A model generated the notes under the pieces. The model was not told the origin of the DNA, ran no database searches, and was given only the letters and a program-made list of their open reading frames with translations. Position numbers and translations under genes: made by a program. Positions 23,646-34,619 of a DNA stretch of 64,000 nt are shown piece by piece. Origin of the DNA: Homarus americanus (lineage: Eukaryota > Arthropoda > Malacostraca > Decapoda > Nephropidae); NCBI RefSeq assembly GCF_018991925.1, contig NW_024736071.1, forward strand, positions 17,142,538-17,206,537. The letters are read 5' to 3'. Position 1 is the first letter of the stretch. The number at the start of each line of letters is the position of its first letter.

Positions 23646-23687
23646 TGTGTTGTGTTGTGTTGTGTTGTGTTGTGTTGTGTTGTGTTA
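23646..23687. repeat. (TGTGT)n pentanucleotide
   Basis: Eight copies of the pentamer gtgtt (ttgtgttgtgttgtg…). Confidence 0.96.
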
Positions 23688-23754
23688 TTGGTTAATTGAA
23701 TGATCTATTATGAAAGCAATATAAAGAACGTCATCTTAAATCCTCTGAGAAGGC

Positions 23755-23862
23755 TTGGTTAGGTAACGTTATGTTACCTTAAACTAAACTCGGTTACGTT
23801 ACTCTAGACTAGTCTAGGTTACGTAAGATTACGTTGGTTAGGTTAGGTTACGTTAGGTAAGA
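23755..23862. repeat. Degenerate TTAGG/GTTACG tract
   Basis: ggttaggtaacgttatgtta and ggttaggttaggttacgtta, a telomere-like pentamer tract with GTTACG variants, as at 7722-7895. Confidence 0.75.
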
Positions 23863-24044
23863 GAATGCTGTATCTGTTTATATTAGGAATAATATTAGAG
23901 CGAGTTGACGTGTTGAGTGAGGCGCTGAGCTGCTGCCTCCTTATGCTCATGTTAGTATTCGTTCTGAGAGCTACCTGGGGAGTTGCTCTCTCTCTCTCTC
24001 TCGTGTTTGTCACCACTATAGGGGTAGGGTACGATTCAGCGCCG

Positions 24045-24892
24045 CCTCCCCCAACCTCTCTTTCCCCATCTCATTCCTTCACCCCGACGCCCCCTTCACC
24101 CCCACCGCCCCTTCACCCCCACCACGCCCCCTTCACCCCACACGCCCCCTTTACCCCCCTATGCCCCTTCACCCCTACGCCCCTTCACCCCCACCCGCCC
24201 CCTTCACCCCCACTATGCCCCCTTCACCCCGCCCCCTTCACCCCCACCCTTTCACCCCCCACCACGCCCCTTCACCCCACCACGCCCCCTTCACCCCACC
24301 ACCCCCTTCACTCCCCACGCCCCCGTTCCCCCCACGCCCCCTTCACCCCACCACGCCCCCCTTCACCCCCCCTCCATGCCCCCTACCGCCAGCGCCCCTT
24401 CACCCCACCGCCCCTTCACCCCCACCGCCCCTTCACCCCCACCCTTCACCCCCACCACCTTCACCCCCACCACGCCCCCTCCACCCCCAGCACGCCCCCC
24501 TTCACCCCCACCACGCCCCCTTCACCCCCACCACGCCCTTCACCCCCACCGCCCCTTCACCCCACCACGCCCCTTCACCCCACCACGCCCCCTACCCCCA
24601 CCGCCCCTTCACCCCACCACGCCCCTTCCACCCCCACCACGCCCCTTCACCCCACACGCCCCTTCACCCCCCTGCACCCTTCCCCCCACTGCCCCCTTCC
24701 CCCCCACTACGCCCCTTACCCCCACACCGCCCCTTCACCCCTGCCCCTTCCCCCACCGCCCCCCTTCACCCCACCACCCCTTCACCCCCCACCACCCCCC
24801 TTCACCCCCACCACGTCCCCCTTCACCCCCACCACGCCCCTTCACCCCCACCACGCCCCTTCACCCCCACCGCCCCCTTCACCCTCACACAA
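24045..24892. repeat. About 20-bp C-rich minisatellite (ccccttcacccccaccacg)
   Basis: About forty copies of ccttcacccccaccacgccc with variable C-run lengths. Forward frames of 240-435 codons cross it, encoding only Pro/Thr/Ser/His, and are rejected as genes. The complementary strand is G-rich with regular G-runs, compatible with quadruplex formation; the C-rich strand could form i-motifs. Confidence 0.95.
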
Positions 24893-24961
24893 CCTCGCTT
24901 CCTTCGTTAACTCAGACTCAACACTTTGCTTTCCTCGCCAGACAAAGGGCCGTGGCTCGAG

Positions 24962-25190
24962 TACATGGTGTGGGTGGGTGGGTGGGTGGTGGGTGGATGG
25001 ATGGATGGGTGTGGGTGGGTGGAGTTGGGTGGATGGATGGATGGATGGATGGGATGGATGTGGGTGGGTGTGGGTGTGGATGGGCATGTGGTTGATTGGG
25101 TGTGTGTGTGAGTGCGTAGGTGGGTGGATAGGTGGTATGAATGGGTGGATGGATGGAAGGATGGATGGGTGAATGGATGGGTAAGTGTGT
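24962..25190. repeat. (GGAT)/(GGTG) imperfect microsatellite
   Basis: gtgggtgggtggatggatgg tetranucleotide mixtures. No gene. Confidence 0.93.
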
Positions 25191-25429
25191 GTGTGTGTCC
25201 TGGCCCTCTAACCGGTACCCACATTGAGCTGGCCCTACATCATGTGGGGGTGGGGGGGTGGCCTCACTCATCTTGAATTCCAGCAGTTTCCTTCCTCCCT
25301 CAGCAGTTCCTTTCTCCCTCCTTCAGTTTTCTTCCTCCTCAGCAGAAATATGGAGGGACGAGAGAGAGAGAGAGAGAGAGAACTCCTTGATACATTGCAC
25401 CTCACCTTGTCTTGCTTACAATACTACAG

Positions 25430-25645
25430 AAGGTGGTTGTGGTAGTGGTGGGGGGTGTGGATTTGGTAGGATAGTGGTTGGGGAGATGATAGTGGTGTCG
25501 GTGAGGGATGGTAGTGAGGTTGTGATAGAGTGTTGATAGTGATGATGGTGATAGGGGTGGCGATAGTAGGGGTGGTGTGAGTTGTGGGTGGTGATAATTG
25601 TGATATGGGTGGTGGTAATGATGATGGTTGGTATGTTGACATGGG
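25430..25645. repeat. GTG/GAT-rich simple sequence
   Basis: Irregular gtggtgatagtg-like runs without a stable unit. The minus strand open frame is Thr/Ile/His-rich and is an artefact. Confidence 0.85.
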
Positions 25646-25844
25646 GCATCAAGAGGACTAAGAGGCGCCGGTCGGGTACCTCTTGAATGTCACCAGTTCA
25701 TGGACGGGCGTTGTGGTGGCTGGCTGGCTGGCTGGGATTTTTCACCCGTTTGTGCGGTGGCCGTGAGACAGCTGTGTGGGGGTGGACTATCACGCCGCCC
25801 TCACTCATCGCTAACGCACCTTCATACTGTATACCAATCTGTTG

Positions 25845-26862
25845 TGTAGGATGACGGTCGTCTCCGTGAGGTCGTTAGTCTGGCAGGGTCGTCTCCGTGA
25901 AGTCGTTAGTCTGGCAGGGTCGTCTCCGTGAGGTCGTTAGTCTGGCAGGGTCGTCTCCGTGAAGTCGTTAGTCTGGCAGGGTCGTCTCCGTGAGGTCGTT
26001 AGTCTGGCAGGGTCGTCCTTGAGTCGTTAGTCTGGCAGGGTCGTCCCCTGATGTCGTTAGTTTGGCAGGTCGTCCCTTGAGGTTGTTAGTCTGGTAGGGT
26101 CGTCCCCTGAGGTCGTTAGTCTGGTGGTCGTCCCCTCAGGTGGAGTTAGTCTGGTAGGGTCGTCTCCGTGAGGTCGTTAGTCTGGCAGGGTCGTCTCCGT
26201 GAAGTCGTTAGTCTGGCAGGGTCGTCCCCTTGAGGTCGTTATTCTGGCAGGGTCGTCCCCCTCATGTCGTTAGTTTGGCAGGGTCGTCCCCTTGAGGTTG
26301 TTAGTCTGGTAGGGTCGTCCCCCTGAGGTAGTTAGTCTGGTAGGGTCGTCCCCTTGAGGTAGTTAGTTTGGTCGGGTCGTCCCCTTGAGGTAGTTAGTCT
26401 GGTAGGGTCGTCCCCCTAAGGTAGTTAGTCTGGTAGGGTCGTCCCCCTAAGGTAGTTAGTCTGGTGGGGTCGTCCCATTGAGGTCGTTAGTCTGGTGGGT
26501 CGTCCCCTTGAGGTAGTTAGTCTGGTAGGGTCGTCCCCCAGGTGTTAGTCTGGTGGGTCGTCCCCGAGGTAGTTAGTCTGGTATTGAGGTCTGTCGTCCC
26601 AAGGTCGTTAGTCTGGTGGGTCGTCCCCTGAGTGTAGTTAGTCTGGTATGAGGTAGTTAGTCTGGTAGGGTCGTCCCTTGGTCGTTAGTCTGGTGGGTCG
26701 TCCTCTGAGGTAGTTAGTCTGGTATGGTGGTCCCCTTGAGGTAGTTAGTCTGGTAGGGTCGTCCCCCTAAGGTCGTTAGTCTGGTGGGTCGTCCCCTTGA
26801 GGTAGTTAGTCTGGTATGGTCGTCCCCTTGAGGTAGTTAGTCTGGTAGGGTCAACCCATTGA
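25845..26862. repeat. 31-bp minisatellite (ggtcgttagtctggcagggt)
   Basis: About 33 copies of ggtcgttagtctggcagggt followed by cgtctccgtga. In the left portion, gaggtcg and gaagtcg versions alternate, giving a 62-bp higher-order period. To the right, the spacer changes to cgtccccttga and ggtagttagtctggtaggg. The array therefore shows progressive variant turnover from left to right. Confidence 0.96.
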
Positions 26863-26887
26863 GATAATCAGGTATCGTTTCCCTATT

Positions 26888-26940
26888 ATGCTAGGTTAGG
26901 TTAGGTGCCCCGCCCCGCCCCGCCCCGCCCCGTCCCTTGA
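26888..26940. repeat. TTAGG tract plus (GCCCC)n
   Basis: gctaggttaggttaggtgcc followed by about five copies of ccccg. The C-rich pentamer could form an i-motif. Confidence 0.85.
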
Positions 26941-27124
26941 CATCACCTCGTTATGTTGGCCCCACGGGGGTTTCCCTTATCTGATTGGGCCACCTGGACG
27001 CTGGGTTTTCTCAAGTTACGGGGTCGTCCCTTGGGGTGGGTTCAGGGACGACCGTGTGTTGTGGCGGTAATCCTCCAGGGCCACACACACTCTCTCTTTT
27101 GTTACTCCTCCCCATTCACTAGGT

Positions 27125-27245
27125 ATCCAGTGAAACCTCCATATAACGGACTTATCTCTATATAATCCGTGGGGCGGACGGACGAGGTTTCACATCTAAC
27201 GGTTTTCCTCGATATTACGGATTTTCATTTCTATATAAAAATGGA
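27125..27245. mobile_element. Palindromic MITE, family A, copy 2
   Basis: Begins atccagtgaaacctccatat then aacggacttatctctatat, with an internal ggacgaggtttcacatctaa block and a tail of cctcgatattacggattttc. The full right TIR is not recognisable, so this copy is truncated or diverged on the right. Confidence 0.75.
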
Positions 27246-27540
27246 AATGGGAGGGAATGAGATGACAGTATTCCCGTGGGGTGTTGTGGGTGAGTGAGGG
27301 GGATGAGAGGGAGTGAGGAAGATGGGAGTGGAGGGGTTTTGTAGGTGGGTGTAAGGAAGATGGTAGGGAGTGAGAGGGACGGAGGGAGGGAGGGAGGGAA
27401 GAAGGTGGGGGTGGATGGGTGGTGTTCGAGGTGGGCAATGGGGGTGAAGGGGTGGTTTAATGGTGGAGGTGAGTGAGGGAGTATTGTGGGTGAGAGGGGT
27501 GAGGGAGGGAGGAGGTGAGTGAGATGGCAGTCAAATAGCA
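27246..27540. repeat. GGA/GTG-rich purine-leaning tract
   Basis: gtgagggggatgagagggag and similar. Imperfect simple sequence. Minus-strand Pro/Ser/His open frames are artefacts. Confidence 0.8.
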
Positions 27541-27619
27541 AGAAACAAATTGTTTCGTGATGAAGATGTTTCGACTGAGAGCTGTGTTAGCGAAGATCAA
27601 ATGGAGAATGTAATGTGTT

Positions 27620-28732
27620 GGGTCCCCGCTCTAGTGCCTACAGCCGCCCCTCACCCCTCCTAAGATGCCTACAGCTTCCCCCTACCCCCTCCCATGGTGC
27701 CTACAGCCTTCCCTCACCCCTCCCATAGTGCCTACAGCCTCCCCTCATTCCTCCCGTGGTGCCTACAGCTGCTCCTCACCCCTCCCATGGTGCCCACAGC
27801 CGCCTTTCACCCCTTCCATGGTGTCTACAGCGGCCCCTCAAACCTCCCATGGTGCCTACAGCCGCCCCTCACCCCTCCCATGATACCTAGAGCCACCTCT
27901 CACCCTTCCCATGGTACCCAGAGCCGCCCCTCACCCCTCCCATGGTACCTAGAGCCGCCTCTCACCCTTCCCATGGTACCCAGAGCCGCCCTCACCCCTT
28001 ACATGGTACCCAGAGCTGCCTCTCACCTTCCCATGGTACCCAGAGCCGCCCTCACCCCTTACATGGCACCCAGAGCCGCCTCTCACCCCTTCCATGGTAC
28101 CCAGAGCCGCCCCTCACCCCTCCCCATGATACCTAGAGCTGCCCTCACCCTCCCATGAGATACCTAGAGCCACCCCTCACCCCCTCCCATGGCAATCACC
28201 CAGAGCCGCCCTCACCCCTTCCCATGGCACTCAGAGCCACCTCACCTCCCATGAGATATCTAGACCTGCCCTCACTCCCTCCCATGGCACCAGAGCCGCC
28301 CCTCACCCCCCCCATGTTACCTAGAGCCGCCCTCACCCCCCATGGCACCCAGAGCCGCCCCCACCCTCTCTCCCACATGGCACCCAGAGCCGCCCTCACC
28401 CCCTCCCCATGGTACCCAGAGCCGCCTCACCCCCCATGGTACCCAGAGCCGCCCCTCACCCCCTCCCATGGCACCCAGAGCTGCCCTTCACCCCTTCAAG
28501 GGGTAACTCAGAGCTGCCTCGCCCCCATGGTACTAGAGCTGCCCCCTCACCCCCTCCCATGGTATCCAGAGCCGCCTCACCCCCTTCCATGGTACCCAGA
28601 GCCGCCCCTCACCCTCCCATGGTACCCAGAGCCGCCCCTCACCCCCTTCAATGGTACCCAGAGCTGCCCTCGCCCCCCCCAGGGCACGTAGAGGCCGCAG
28701 AGCCCCCCTCACCCCTTCCATGGTATCCGATA
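27620..28732. repeat. 33-bp minisatellite (cccatggtacccagagccgc)
   Basis: About 34 copies of ccctcacccctcccatggta followed by cccagagccgc. The left end uses gtgcctacagccgcc, grading rightward into gtacctagagcc and gtacccagagccgcc. The unit is eleven codons, so forward frames run through it. Most copies carry an overlapping NcoI/KpnI-like ccatggtacc. Confidence 0.95.
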
Positions 28733-28764
28733 TTTGGATATATAGAACTCAACCTCTATTCAGT

Positions 28765-29738
28765 GTCTGGTAGGGGGCGTTTGATACTGACAGGAGGTCG
28801 ACGGATACTAGCAAGAGGTCGATTAATTCTGGCAGCAGGTCGACTGATACTGGCAGATGGTCGATTAATGCTGGCAGCAGTCGACTGATACTGGCAGGAG
28901 GTCGATTAATGCTAGCAGCAGGTCGACTGATACTGGCAGATGGTCGATTAATGCTGGCAGCAGGTCGACTGATATTGACAGGAGATCGATTAATGCTGGC
29001 AGCAGGTCGACTGATATTGACAAGAGGTCGATTAATGCTGGCAGCAGGTCGACTGATATTGGCAGGAAGTAGATTAATGCTGGCAGCAGGTCGACTGATA
29101 TTGACAGGAATGATCGACTGATAAGGTCGATTAATGCTGGCAGCAGGTCGACTGATACTGGCAGGAGATCGATTAATGCTGGCAGCAGGTCGACTGATAC
29201 TGGCAGGAGATCGATTAATGCTAGCAGCAGGTTGACACTGGCAGGAGGTCGATTAATGCTGGCAGCAGGTCGACTGATATTGGCAGGAGATCGATTAATG
29301 CTGGCAGCAGGTCGACTGATACTGGCAGGAGGTCGATTAATGCTGGCAGCAGGTCGACTGATACTGGCAGGGGTCGATTAATCCGGCAGCAGGTCGACTG
29401 ATACTGGCAGGAGGTCGATTAATGCTGGCAGCAGGTCGACTGATACTGGCAGGAGATCGATTAATGCTGGCAGCAGGTCGACTGATATTGGCAGGAGATC
29501 GATTAATGCTAGCAGCAGGTCGACTGATATTGGCAGGAGATCGATTAATGCTGGCAGCAGGTCGACTGATACTGGCAGGAGGTCGATTAATGCTGGCAGA
29601 AGGTCGACTGATATTGACAAGAGGTCGATTGATATTGACAAGAGGTCGATTACTACTGGCAAGAGGTCGATTTATGCTGGCAGCAGGTCGTATGATATTG
29701 ACAAGAGGTCGATTGATACTAACAAGAGGTCGAATAGG
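28765..29738. repeat. 42-bp satellite made of two 21-bp half-units
   Basis: Unit: ggtcgactgatactggcagg followed by aggtcgattaatgctggcag and ca. The two 21-bp halves are related (ggtcgaytgatactggcagg versus ggtcgattaatgctggcagc), so the array arose by dimerisation, then amplified to about 23 dimers. At the right end (29600-29738) the halves lose the alternation and become ggtcgattgatattgacaag. Fourteen-codon periodicity gives open frames on both strands. Confidence 0.96.
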
Positions 29739-29819
29739 TGTTACTTGAGGAGGAAGGGAGGGGTGGGGGGAGGGTCGTGGCGTGAGAATTTACATGTCTA
29801 AGGCGGCCATATATGAATC

Positions 29820-30125
29820 TGAAATGAGGTCTTCCCCCTTCCTCCTCTCCCCTTCCTCCCATCTTCCTCCTCCTCTCATCCCCTTCTCTCTCTTCTCCCT
29901 AACCTCTTATTATTTTAAGTCGCACAGTGATGATATTATCCTCCCCCTCTCTCTCTCTCTCTCTCTCTCTCTCCCCCCCTTCATTCCTCCATCCACATCC
30001 TCCGTCCCCTCTCTCCTTCCCCCTCCCCCTTCACTACCACCCCTCTTGAAACTATATTCCCCTCACACCCTCCCCCTCCTCCCTTCACTCCCACCACTTC
30101 TTCACACTGCACCCTTCACGCCCCT
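29820..30125. repeat. Pyrimidine-rich tract with (CT)n
   Basis: ttcctcctctccccttcctc and a pure CT run near 29947-29972. Simple sequence. Confidence 0.88.
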
Positions 30126-30406
30126 CCATTATAGATGTGTTCACGGTACTAACTTATTTACATTAGAGGTTAGTGCTGGGGCCGTTCAGATACTCGTGTA
30201 GTTTCAGACCCTAAATATTTGATTAAGTAATGAATGTTATGAAAAGTACGACGAACATGACCCGTTAAACCTAACTATTTAATATAAACAGATATCACGA
30301 ACCTAAACTAACCTGACCTGACCGCGGAACAGTAGTTGGGTGGAGGGGCAAGTTGTGTTGCCCCAGGGTGCTGGTAACACTGCCTATTATCAATATACAG
30401 TAGTTG

Positions 30407-30662
30407 TACAGTCTCGTTCAAGATTCTTCGAGCACTGCTGGAGACAGGTGGCAACTCAAGGCCGTTTGTTTACAATAGTACGTAGTAAAAATTATGAATA
30501 AATGTAAAAGTGATCGGTGATTGGTTACTTAGTTCCCCGTTGCTTAATTAATGGTTGGGCTTTGTTGTTTTTATTATATTATACTACGTACTATAGTAAA
30601 CAAACGGCCTTGAGTTGCCACCTGTCCCCAGCAGTGTTCGAAGAATCTTGAACGAGACTGTA
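30407..30662. mobile_element. 256-bp TIR element with 81-bp inverted termini (Tc1/mariner-like MITE)
   Basis: Left arm (30407-30487) begins tacagtctcgttcaagattc. The right arm (30582-30662) is its reverse complement, ending gaatcttgaacgagactgta, with only about three mismatches in 81 bases. The central 94 bases are AT-rich and non-coding. TA at each end is consistent with the TA target duplication of Tc1/mariner elements. The high arm identity implies recent insertion or gene conversion between arms. It could not encode its own transposase and would rely on one supplied in trans. Confidence 0.9.
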
Positions 30663-30689
30663 CATCCAGCAGGCTCCCCATCACACCCT

Positions 30690-30880
30690 TCCCATGCACT
30701 CCACCTCCTCCCCAGCACGCCTCCTCCTCCCCAACACGCCTCCTCCTCCCCAGCACGCCTCCTCCTCCCCAGCACGCCTCCTCCTCCCCAACACGCCTCC
30801 TCCTCCCCAGCACGCCTCCTCCTCCCCAACACTCCTCCTCCTCCCCAGCACTCCTCCCTAGTATTCCTCCCCTCCTCAGC
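30690..30880. repeat. 19-bp minisatellite (agcacgcctcctcctcccc)
   Basis: About nine copies, with agcacg and aacacg versions interspersed. Adjoins the TIR element on its right. Confidence 0.93.
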
Positions 30881-31049
30881 ACTTCCACCCTTTAGCAATC
30901 ACCTCCCTTTCCCCACCCTTACAGTCCTTACTCAGTTCTCCTCTCCCTCCCTCCCTTTCCCTTCCCTCCTCCCCATCCATTCACACACACACGTCCCAAA
31001 TCCCACAACGAAAAGCTGGCGGCACAGCGGTTACGGTGGCAACTCAGCG

Positions 31050-31385
31050 GCAGACTGGCAGCAGGCTTGCGTCATTGCATCTATAAGGCGTCGGCCGGGT
31101 GGCAGGCTGGTGGCAGGCTTGCATCATAGCATGTTAGGCGGTAGGCGGGTGGCAGGCTTGCATCATAGCATGTTAGGCGGCAGGCGGGTGGTAGGCTGGT
31201 GGCAGCCTTGCGTCATAGCATGTTAGGTGGCAGGCGGGTGGCAGGTCGGCGGCAGGTGGCAGGCGGGTGGTAGGCTGACGGCAGGCGGGTGGTAGGCTGG
31301 CGGCAGGCTTGCGTCATAACATGCTAGGCGGCAGGCGGGTGGCAGGCTGGCGGCAGGCTGGCGGTACCCTTGCAGGTCGCCACAG
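31050..31385. repeat. About 49-bp minisatellite (ggcaggcttgcatcatagca)
   Basis: Six or so copies of a long unit with ggcgggtggcaggctggtgg and ggcttgcatcatagcatgtt, mixed with shorter ggcggcaggcgggtgg repeats. Confidence 0.92.
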
Positions 31386-31389
31386 GCCA

Positions 31390-32008
31390 CCACTACCATC
31401 ACCCGGACACCGGTATATATATATAAAAAAAAAAAAACTCGTGTGTGTAAATGTCAAATAAGCGAAAGTGACCAAACCGCTTCACTTTCGGGCTCTGATA
31501 TAGCCAGTTGGCCCCGCTTATTAAGGCCAACCGCTATGTTTGGCCTTATTTACACCAACCAAAATATTGACGCTATATTACAAAGAAAAACAATAGTTAA
31601 AACACAACAACTCTCGTTATATTGTAAAGTATCAGTATAAATCAGGTTTAGAAGGCGGAATCAAGAGAGAGCAAGAGTGAGAGAATGAGCCCCGTGTGAT
31701 ATCAACCTAAGACGATGGTTCATTCTTGTGTCTCTTGAAAATATTATTACATTATACTTCAGCTGACTCTACTATAATCACAGTGCACTATAATTCGCTA
31801 TAACCTTCCAGGTTGACCAGTGCATAAAAAACCCTCCAGATTATAGTACTATACATGTTACTGTAAGATTACATAGTTAGTAGAGATTATTAGATTATGT
31901 TTTTTTTAGGCTCGTTGTTACTCTTTGTTATGATTGGCATGTATTTGGAGGAGGTTAAATGGCTGCCTCGCCTCGGGTTATTACTTACTAACCTAGTTTA
32001 ATCCGTCT
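31390..32008. other. Non-repetitive stretch, no gene seen
   Basis: AT-rich sequence with an A13 run at 31426-31438 and a short hairpin near 31463-31490 (cgaaagtg…cactttcg). No open frame or RNA gene recognised. Confidence 0.5.
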
Positions 32009-32009
32009 A

Positions 32010-32162
32010 TGTTGTGAACTTGACGACGACCTCTGCTATGTTGTGGACTTGACGACGACCTCTGCTATGTTGTGGACTTGACGACGACCTCTGCTATGTT
32101 GTGGACTTGACGACGACCTCTGCTATGTTGTGGACTTGACGACGACCTCTGCTATGTTGTTG
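32010..32162. repeat. 29-bp minisatellite (tatgttgtggacttgacgac), five copies
   Basis: Five copies of tatgttgtggacttgacgac followed by gacctctgc; the internal copies are identical. Near-perfect identity indicates a recent expansion. Confidence 0.97.
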
Positions 32163-32310
32163 ACCTAATCTAACCTACCTGAACTTAACCTAACCTACCT
32201 TAACCTAACCTAACCTACCTGCTTAGTGTGTTCTAAACTCAGTCTTAACCTAACTTAATTCAACCAAGCCTAAATTAAATTTTCATTTTGTAACCTAACC
32301 GTTCGTAGCC
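32163..32310. repeat. TAACC (telomere-complement) degenerate tract
   Basis: taacctaacctaacctacct and decayed derivatives, the C-rich strand of TTAGG. Directly abuts the 29-bp array. Confidence 0.78.
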
Positions 32311-32349
32311 TTGACTCAGCCTGACCGTATGCTCAGAACTAACTTTGTA

Positions 32350-32530
32350 CAGTGAGGGTAGAGGGTGGTAGTAGAAGTGGCACTATTGTACAGGAAAGAA
32401 GCAGTAAACGTGGCATCACTGAACACCAAGGTGGCATTAAACGTAGCAGCAATGTTCAGCAAGGTGACAGTAGACGTGGCACCACTGTACAGCAAGGTGG
32501 CAGTAGAAGTGGCACCATGGCGGTGGACAG
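32350..32530. repeat. About 30-bp repeat (cagtagacgtggcaccactg)
   Basis: About six imperfect copies of cagcaaggtggcagtagaag followed by tggcaccactgta. Divergent. Confidence 0.85.
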
Positions 32531-32629
32531 GTGAATGAGGTTCACACTAAGAGCAATAGAACCAGCAGGTGTCCTCAGGTGACGTGAGCGATAGTGTTGA
32601 TGTATGTAGGTTACTGCTTGAGGGACCTG

Positions 32630-32870
32630 CACGGGAGGGGGTTTGGTAGGGAGGAGTGGTAGGTGGGGGAAATGGGGTGGAATGGTGGGTAGGGGGAGGT
32701 GGGGGAGAAATGGGTGGAATGGTAGGTAGGGAGGTGGGGGAGGAAATGGGGTGGAATGGTAGGAAGGGGGTGGGGGTGGAAATGGGGTGGAATGGTAGGT
32801 AGGAGGGAGGAAATGGGGTGGAATGGTAGGAAGATAGGGGGTGAAGGGGGGTGGTGGGGGAGACATCTAG
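32630..32870. repeat. GGGGTGGAATGGTAGG minisatellite
   Basis: About eight imperfect units of gaaatggggtggaatggtag with ggtaggaggg spacers. Minus-strand Pro/Tyr/His frames are artefacts. Confidence 0.92.
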
Positions 32871-33052
32871 TAGATGTGGTGGTGACTGGTGAGGTGTGGT
32901 AGAAGGTGGAGATACTGAGAGAGAGAGAGAGTGGGTGGTGAGGGAGGTCAGGGGAGGAATGAGGATGACAGGGATGGGGTGACGAGGGGAGCAGAGGGAG
33001 ACGAGAGGGATCAAAGAGGGGACCTGCACGGGTGGTGTTGGTCATGAAGAAA

Positions 33053-33172
33053 GATAGTGAACCCTCTATTTAACGGACTATATGGAGAGAAAAGTCCGCT
33101 ATATCAAGAGAGCGTAAAACATGAATCCTCTATTTAAAGGACTATATATAGAGAAAAGTCCGCTATTCACTA
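33053..33172. mobile_element. Palindromic MITE, family A, copy 3
   Basis: atagtgaaccctctatttaa, cggactatatggagagaaaa, then a second half tgaatcctctatttaaagga with ccgctattcac. Here the two halves are in direct rather than mirror arrangement and the right TIR is incomplete. Confidence 0.75.
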
Positions 33173-33328
33173 GATTGCAACAGTGTGTCAACAAAGTAAA
33201 GTTATTTTCCCCAATTCCCCTCTAATAAACACGTGACCCTTGATGGTTATTTTACTCATTATCTCTGTTAAGAAATTAATTATAAATGGATTAAGTAAGG
33301 TTAGAATACTATTATAAACGTGCCAGAT

Positions 33329-33465
33329 AATATAGTAAAGCCTCGATATAACGGACTTCTCTCCCCATATAGTCCGTTTTATGGGGTCTCATATTTAACA
33401 GAATCCTCGATATAAAGGACTTTCATCTCTATCCGGTAAGATGGAGGTTTCTTCACATCTAGCAG
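33329..33465. mobile_element. Palindromic MITE, family A, copy 4
   Basis: tatagtaaagcctcgatata, acggacttctctccccatat, agtccgttttatggggtctc, then tcctcgatataaaggacttt and a right part atggaggtttcttcacatct. It lies only 157 bases from copy 3 and ends against the 24-bp array. Confidence 0.78.
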
Positions 33466-33469
33466 AAAG

Positions 33470-33592
33470 TATAGGTGTTGGTGCATAGATGGTGGTAGGT
33501 GTTGGTGCATAGATGGTGGTAGGTGTTGGTGCATAGATGGTGGTAGGTGTTGGTGCATAGATGGTGGTAGGTGTTGGTGCATAGATGGTAGG
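33470..33592. repeat. 24-bp minisatellite (atagatggtggtaggtgttg), five copies
   Basis: Five essentially identical copies of atagatggtggtaggtgttg followed by gtgc. Recent expansion. Confidence 0.97.
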
Positions 33593-33982
33593 GTAGGTAG
33601 GTAGTTGTGTTTATTACTGCAGTGTAAGGCAGAGACAGGCAGGCAAGGCTGGCTGGTCACACACGCAGGCTTTGTTGACATACAGAGTCAGGCAGTGTTA
33701 TACGTGACCTCCCTGACTCACATGACGCCGCAGACACAAGCAAGCAATCCACCTTTGTTTGATTAAATGTGTTTGTTTTACCTTGTCTGTAATGCTATCC
33801 GTCATGGTAGACATTTTATTGTTTATTAGTCAGAGTGATATGTTGGCTCGTGTGTGTGTGTGTGTGCGTGCGTGCGCGCTACAATCCAATATACAATGTA
33901 GGACATCCAAGGAAGGTGTAGTAGGACTGGCGGAGGAAGGGGTAGGACTTAAAGGACCTCAACATATAGTGACGTATCAAGT

Positions 33983-34013
33983 ATCTTGAGAGAGAGAGAG
34001 AGCGCGCGCGCTC
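33983..34013. repeat. (GA)n-(GC)n junction
   Basis: gagagagagagagagcgcgcgcgctc. The short alternating GC part is self-complementary and has Z-DNA potential. Confidence 0.85.
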
Positions 34014-34194
34014 CTATACCTCTTCCTTTCACTGCTCAACTCAAGGACGTGGTCACCACCGTCGCTTCCTCACTCGCTATGGTTAGTCACGCTGCAGGAA
34101 GATGGTGGTGGCAGGAGAGGGAAAGTACTCGACCTGGTTCACTGCAGACATAACTATAGTTTTGTTTAGGGTTTTTTCCCCTCCACTAACTCTC

Positions 34195-34365
34195 TCTGTT
34201 TCTCTCTTTCCGTTAGCTTAGGTTAGGTTAGCTTAGCTAAGCTTAGGTTGTAGCTCAGCTTGGCTTAGCTTAGGCTTGGTTATGAACACGTGTACCAAAG
34301 GCACAAACTCAGCATCATTATCATTTCTGGTGGGTTTTAGGTTAGGTTAGGTTAGGTTTGTCATT
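34195..34365. repeat. Degenerate TTAGG/TTAGCTTAGG tracts
   Basis: cttaggttaggttagcttag near 34206 and taggttaggttaggttaggt near 34338, separated by mixed sequence. Telomere-like pentamers. Confidence 0.7.
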
Positions 34366-34619
34366 CATACCATGGTGATAAGACTGTGGTGTGTGGAACT
34401 GCCCTAAACTTGCTGCCAGTAAATAGTGATAGTTATATGGGCCAGTTAGTCCGAATCACGACTGAGGAGGAGAGAGAGAGACACACTCCAATATACTTGT
34501 ACTACATACACCAGAAGCCAGGTCAGGTCATCTTCACCCAACGAGGTCATTTTTGTCCTGTACTTTCTAAAACTGGCTTCACCAACCACCCCAAACATCT
34601 GGTACACGTTGCTATCTGC

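Noticed and set aside
23865..25172. A 435-codon plus-strand open frame with an apparently leucine-rich start
   Set aside because: Its body is the translation of the ccccttcacccccaccacg minisatellite and a GGAT repeat, with equally long frames in the other registers. The leucine-rich first 50 codons are followed by no signal-peptide context or domain. Not a gene on present evidence.
25845..26862. CRISPR-like array (regular 31-bp repeats)
   Set aside because: There are no unique spacers between repeats, the units are head-to-tail, and the genome is eukaryotic. It is a minisatellite.
28765..29738. Leucine-rich repeat-like frames (RLILAGDRLMLAAG and DLLPALIDLLPVSV)
   Set aside because: They appear on both strands of a 42-bp satellite, which a genuine LRR gene would not do. 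No flanking start, splice or domain context.
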